Assembly: GCA_963082875.1 (NCBI GenBank)
Contig: OY720097.1
Location: 19,476,501 to 19,540,500 of the forward strand
Length of the DNA: 64,000 nt
From: Corella eumyota
Lineage: Eukaryota; Chordata; Ascidiacea; Phlebobranchia; Corellidae
Direction: 5' to 3'
A program made the translations under genes and the position numbers. This document shows positions 61,401-64,000 of the stretch, in pieces. Positions within the stretch are counted from its first letter, which is position 1. Every line of letters begins with the position of its first letter. The notes beneath the pieces are model-generated. The model was not told the origin of the DNA. It searched no databases and saw only the letters and a program-made list of their open reading frames with translations.

Positions 61401-63658
61401 TAATTAAATTACAACATATTCTGGTAATACTCAGTGAATATATTGTTTAAGATTTGATTTTTAATGCAATTAAAGTAGGATTTTCCAACAGTTAGTTATT
61501 TAAAGACTTTATCGTTAAAAAGGTAATTTTAAAACAAAATTAGCTTCCTATATTCAATCTATTTTGTTTGGTTGTAAATTAGGTTGATTACTTAATACTT
61601 ACGCCAGTCCTAATCGAAATTGTCATGTAACCCTTAATGCATTTTAACCAAGTATCGCAAATTGCTTTTTATTATTACCGTCGGTCATACGGGTTCGATC
61701 ACGTGACCACGTTAAATCAAAAACTGGACTCCCGACTTAAACTGACCTCTCTCTCTCATTTTAATGTTTTGCCGGCGCGCGCATGCGCAATGGCTCTCAT
61801 TTTCATAATAAAAAGAAAGCTATAGTCTACTATATAGGCTACATAGGTCTGATTTAAAATCTACTTGCACAAAAATGTTAATGGACGATGTTTTTCATGA
61901 CTTAGGTCGAGCTAGAAGTTGGTCAGATAAACAACGTAGGCAGAACTTGTGGACTAAGAAAGGTTACGATTTAGCTTACAGGGCTTGTTTATGCCAGTGT
62001 AAACATGGACATTTAAGGAAGGATTTGGACTGGGTTGCTATTCACGAAGAAACCACATGCACAGGTAAAAACAATTTTTTCAAATTTTTTTTGGTGTAAT
62101 ATCGTTTATTTTTGATCAATTTAATTTAAATTTTGTCTTGTTTTATATATCACAGAATTAATTTTTTTGCAACAATTTTAATATTTTTAATTACTTTTTG
62201 TTAAAAATGTAAATTTACTAAATGAAATATAAATTTACGAAAATATCACAAAAAATTAAAATCGATTACTCAGTGTTAAACGTAATTAAATATTCTTCTT
62301 TAGAGCTTTACAATATTAATAACCAATTTAAAATTCTAATTAGAGCATTAAGTAGATAAACGCAGCCAACAAATAATTTTATAATGAAATATTTTGTTTA
62401 TAGCGAGCGAGCAGGATTCGACGAGTAAGAAGAAGAACAGACGAAAGCACAAAGATTTACCAACATTGGGAAGCTTCAACGCGATTCAGAATCGAACCAA
62501 ATCCAAACCGATTCCAAAGTAAGTTTAAAAAAAATGGCTTTTTTTTGCTATCAATGTAATTTTAATTAAAAAAAATTAAATTTAATATAGATTTTTTTTT
62601 TAAAGTTTGCGGGACCGGTTAAAACGAAAAAAAAATTACGCGAATTATTTTTTAACTTCAATTTCTTTGTAAAATTTTATGAGCTATAATACTGCTAAAA
62701 TTAAAAAAATTCAGCAAAATTGAATACACAAAAAAAAAGCTTAAGCAATTCAGCATTATTTAAAAAAATAAATACACAATAAAAATAAAATAAAAAAAAA
62801 TCATTTTTTTTCAGCAAAGATAACCGAATGCGTCACAACTCGACCAGCTCGGTTGTCTCGGTCGATCAGGGTTACATCAGTGCCTCCCCTGGTACATCAG
62901 AGATGGGTCCCTACGTATTTTCACCCCCTTTACACCACACAAGGTTCTCGTTCCATTCCGGGTCCAACCCCCGAAACGGGAACGGATTTGGGTTCTCGAA
63001 TGGGTTACACGCCCCGTCTACGTCACCGCTTCCAGAGGTGCCTGACGATGGGTCAATCAGCACCCCGCCATTGACCCCGTCGCCCACGTCGACTGATACG
63101 TCGCCCATTGACGTATTCTCGCCCCCCATGTCCCCTGAAGGTGAAATTATCAACAACAAGATAAACTACGTGCAAGGATATGCTAATAACAACAACGTCA
63201 CGACCCAACAGCAACAGAGGGACCAATGCACCAGCGATGATATTCAAGCTATGACCGCTTTGATCGACAACTTGTGGAAAAAACGACAGAACAGCGCGGG
63301 CCAGCAGCAGGACGGCTTTAACTCGATCCTGCCTTCGCTTCCACAGAGCGACGACGGTTGTTGCTACGGCAACGGCCACGTGACCAACGGGTTCAACAAC
63401 GAAGCTCTGTTCAGAGAAAATCAAATTTTCCCGCCGCAGTTTCAGCAGATGCTAAATTTTAACGAGCAGCAACAATTCCAAGGCTTCAACTCTCAAGCCT
63501 GCAATGGTATGACGTCATCATTTGCTGACGTCATGCAGGAGAAGTCGTACAGCACGAACGCGCAGCTTCTGGTGGCGCTGAGGCAAAAAGAAGAGGAGGA
63601 AAAGAGAAATCTGGATAACTACGTCACAAAAATGATGAGTTTGGACGAAAATTCAAAA
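58432..63658 (+). CDS. HECA: Headcase (HECA), N-terminal part; continues past the window
   Basis: Six exons so far: 58432-58543, 58802-58920, 59296-59404, 61906-62064, 62404-62518, 62815-63658 (phase 0 donor at 63659). The headcase N-terminal domain is clear: KSCCFPAGCPFGP, VKLICNYDSCTASQFMHLDC, FNHWEESIL, then GRARSWSDKQRRQNLWTKKG, YDLAYRACLCQCKHGHLRKD. Its spaced Cys/His residues suggest metal binding. Exon 6 encodes a Pro/Ser/Gln/Asn-rich region, and the C-terminal headcase domain must lie beyond the window. Headcase regulates imaginal and stem cell growth in Drosophila and is a candidate tumour suppressor in man (established knowledge). Intron 3 is 2.5 kb, by far the longest here, and holds a second promoter candidate. 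The start at 58432 is the first ATG that keeps frame; an ATG 22 bases upstream runs to a stop. Confidence 0.93.
60087..60100. promoter_or_regulatory. 14-bp palindrome centred on CACGTG
   Basis: AGACCACGTGGTCT in HECA intron 3 is a perfect palindrome with an E-box core, a form typical of bHLH-ZIP (USF/Myc/MiT type) sites. TGGTCTGG recurs 40 bases further on. Confidence 0.6.
60950..61150. promoter_or_regulatory. GC-richer block in HECA intron 3
   Basis: A CpG-containing patch (CTCTCGCTCGTTG, CCCTCGCTCCGCAATGGCCG, TGACGTCA at 61053) in otherwise AT-rich intron. The minus-strand open frame across it has no homology I recognise. An enhancer or alternative promoter is inferred. Confidence 0.45.
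61690..61800 (+). promoter_or_regulatory. Candidate internal HECA promoter with NRF1 and E-box motifs
   Basis: TCACGTGAC at 61699-61707 (USF/MiT-type E-box) and GCGCATGCGC at 61779-61788 (perfect NRF1 palindrome) lie about 120 bases before exon 4. An ATG at 61875 reads through the exon 4 acceptor in frame (MLMDDVFHDLGRARSW). Confidence 0.55.
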
Positions 63659-64000
63659 GTAAGATAATTTTTTTTTGTTTTATTTTTTATTATAAAAAAA
63701 TTTGATATATGTTTGGTTTAAATTTGCCTATATTAATATTAATGCCTTGATAAGGTTTATAGGACTTTTGTTTATAAATTTTTTATTTTTCTGCTTCACA
63801 AACAGTGCGTTTTTATCAGTAGTAGGAGTTAAAAAAACTTGACCTTTTTTAAACAGTGCAAAAATTTGTTTTTTACTTGGTACGCATATTTGACTGCTTT
63901 AACATAACATTCCAAGTTCCGGGCTTATTGTAAGCTATGGAAATTGTCGCTAACTACTTTTGCATAACAGCACGAATTTTATCTTTAAAAAAATACCATG
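63659..64000 (+). other. HECA intron running to the window end
   Basis: AT-rich sequence after the exon 6 donor; no further HECA exon is visible before the end of the window. Confidence 0.7.

Overview
The window is AT-rich (roughly 70% A+T by eye), compact, intron-dense animal DNA. The genes point to an ascidian tunicate (Ciona-like): an invertebrate-chordate Brachyury, small introns with T-rich acceptors, short intergenic gaps, and many copies of a roughly 270-bp tRNA-derived SINE. I cannot fix the species from sequence alone. I saw no retroviral, LTR or capsid-bearing element.

Layout. At 1-997 lies the 3' end of an SLC43A3-like transporter gene (+). Rab39 (+, 2343-4474) converges on ARL6/BBS3 (-, 6215-7728). 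ARL6 diverges from PDSS2 (+, 8331-11226), which is followed by SIRT1 (+, 11616-17820). An SLC22 organic ion transporter (-, 19008-23955) comes next, then a gene I cannot name that joins a ParB/sulfiredoxin-like domain to a C-terminal membrane anchor (-, 25011-26102). It diverges from an intronless SLC26 anion transporter (+, 27483-29822). An intronless METTL27-like methyltransferase (+, 30869-31552) and thymidylate synthase (+, 32110-35398) follow. After a 4.2-kb gap comes a four-exon gene for a 202-residue secreted protein (+, 39619-41807) whose architecture matches short-chain type I helical cytokines. It converges on Brachyury (-, 43013-46202). Further along on the minus strand are an MS4A/CD20-like four-pass protein (48107-50565), two tandem Rab32/38 genes (51071-52297 and 53209-54976) and an intronless orphan membrane protein (55710-56828). 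The window ends inside headcase/HECA (+, 58432 to beyond 63658).

All multi-exon models were assembled by hand from GT-AG (one GC-AG) junctions. Every model keeps frame across all junctions, and the total lengths match the known families (ARL6 187, PDSS2 407, SIRT1 741, TYMS 314, Rabs 209-215 residues). The genes do not form an obvious pathway. Several themes recur: small GTPases (Rab39, ARL6, two Rab32/38), solute carriers (SLC43, SLC22, SLC26) and two immune-type candidates (cytokine-like, MS4A-like).

Most notable observations: the cytokine-like gene; the membrane-anchored ParB/sulfiredoxin-like protein; at least 23 copies of the palindrome TGACGTCA, all after position 22.7 kb and mostly inside exons; a hAT-type MITE inserted in a SINE with a perfect 8-bp target duplication; exon-limited gene conversion between the Rab32/38 pair; and a GC-AG first intron in TYMS.
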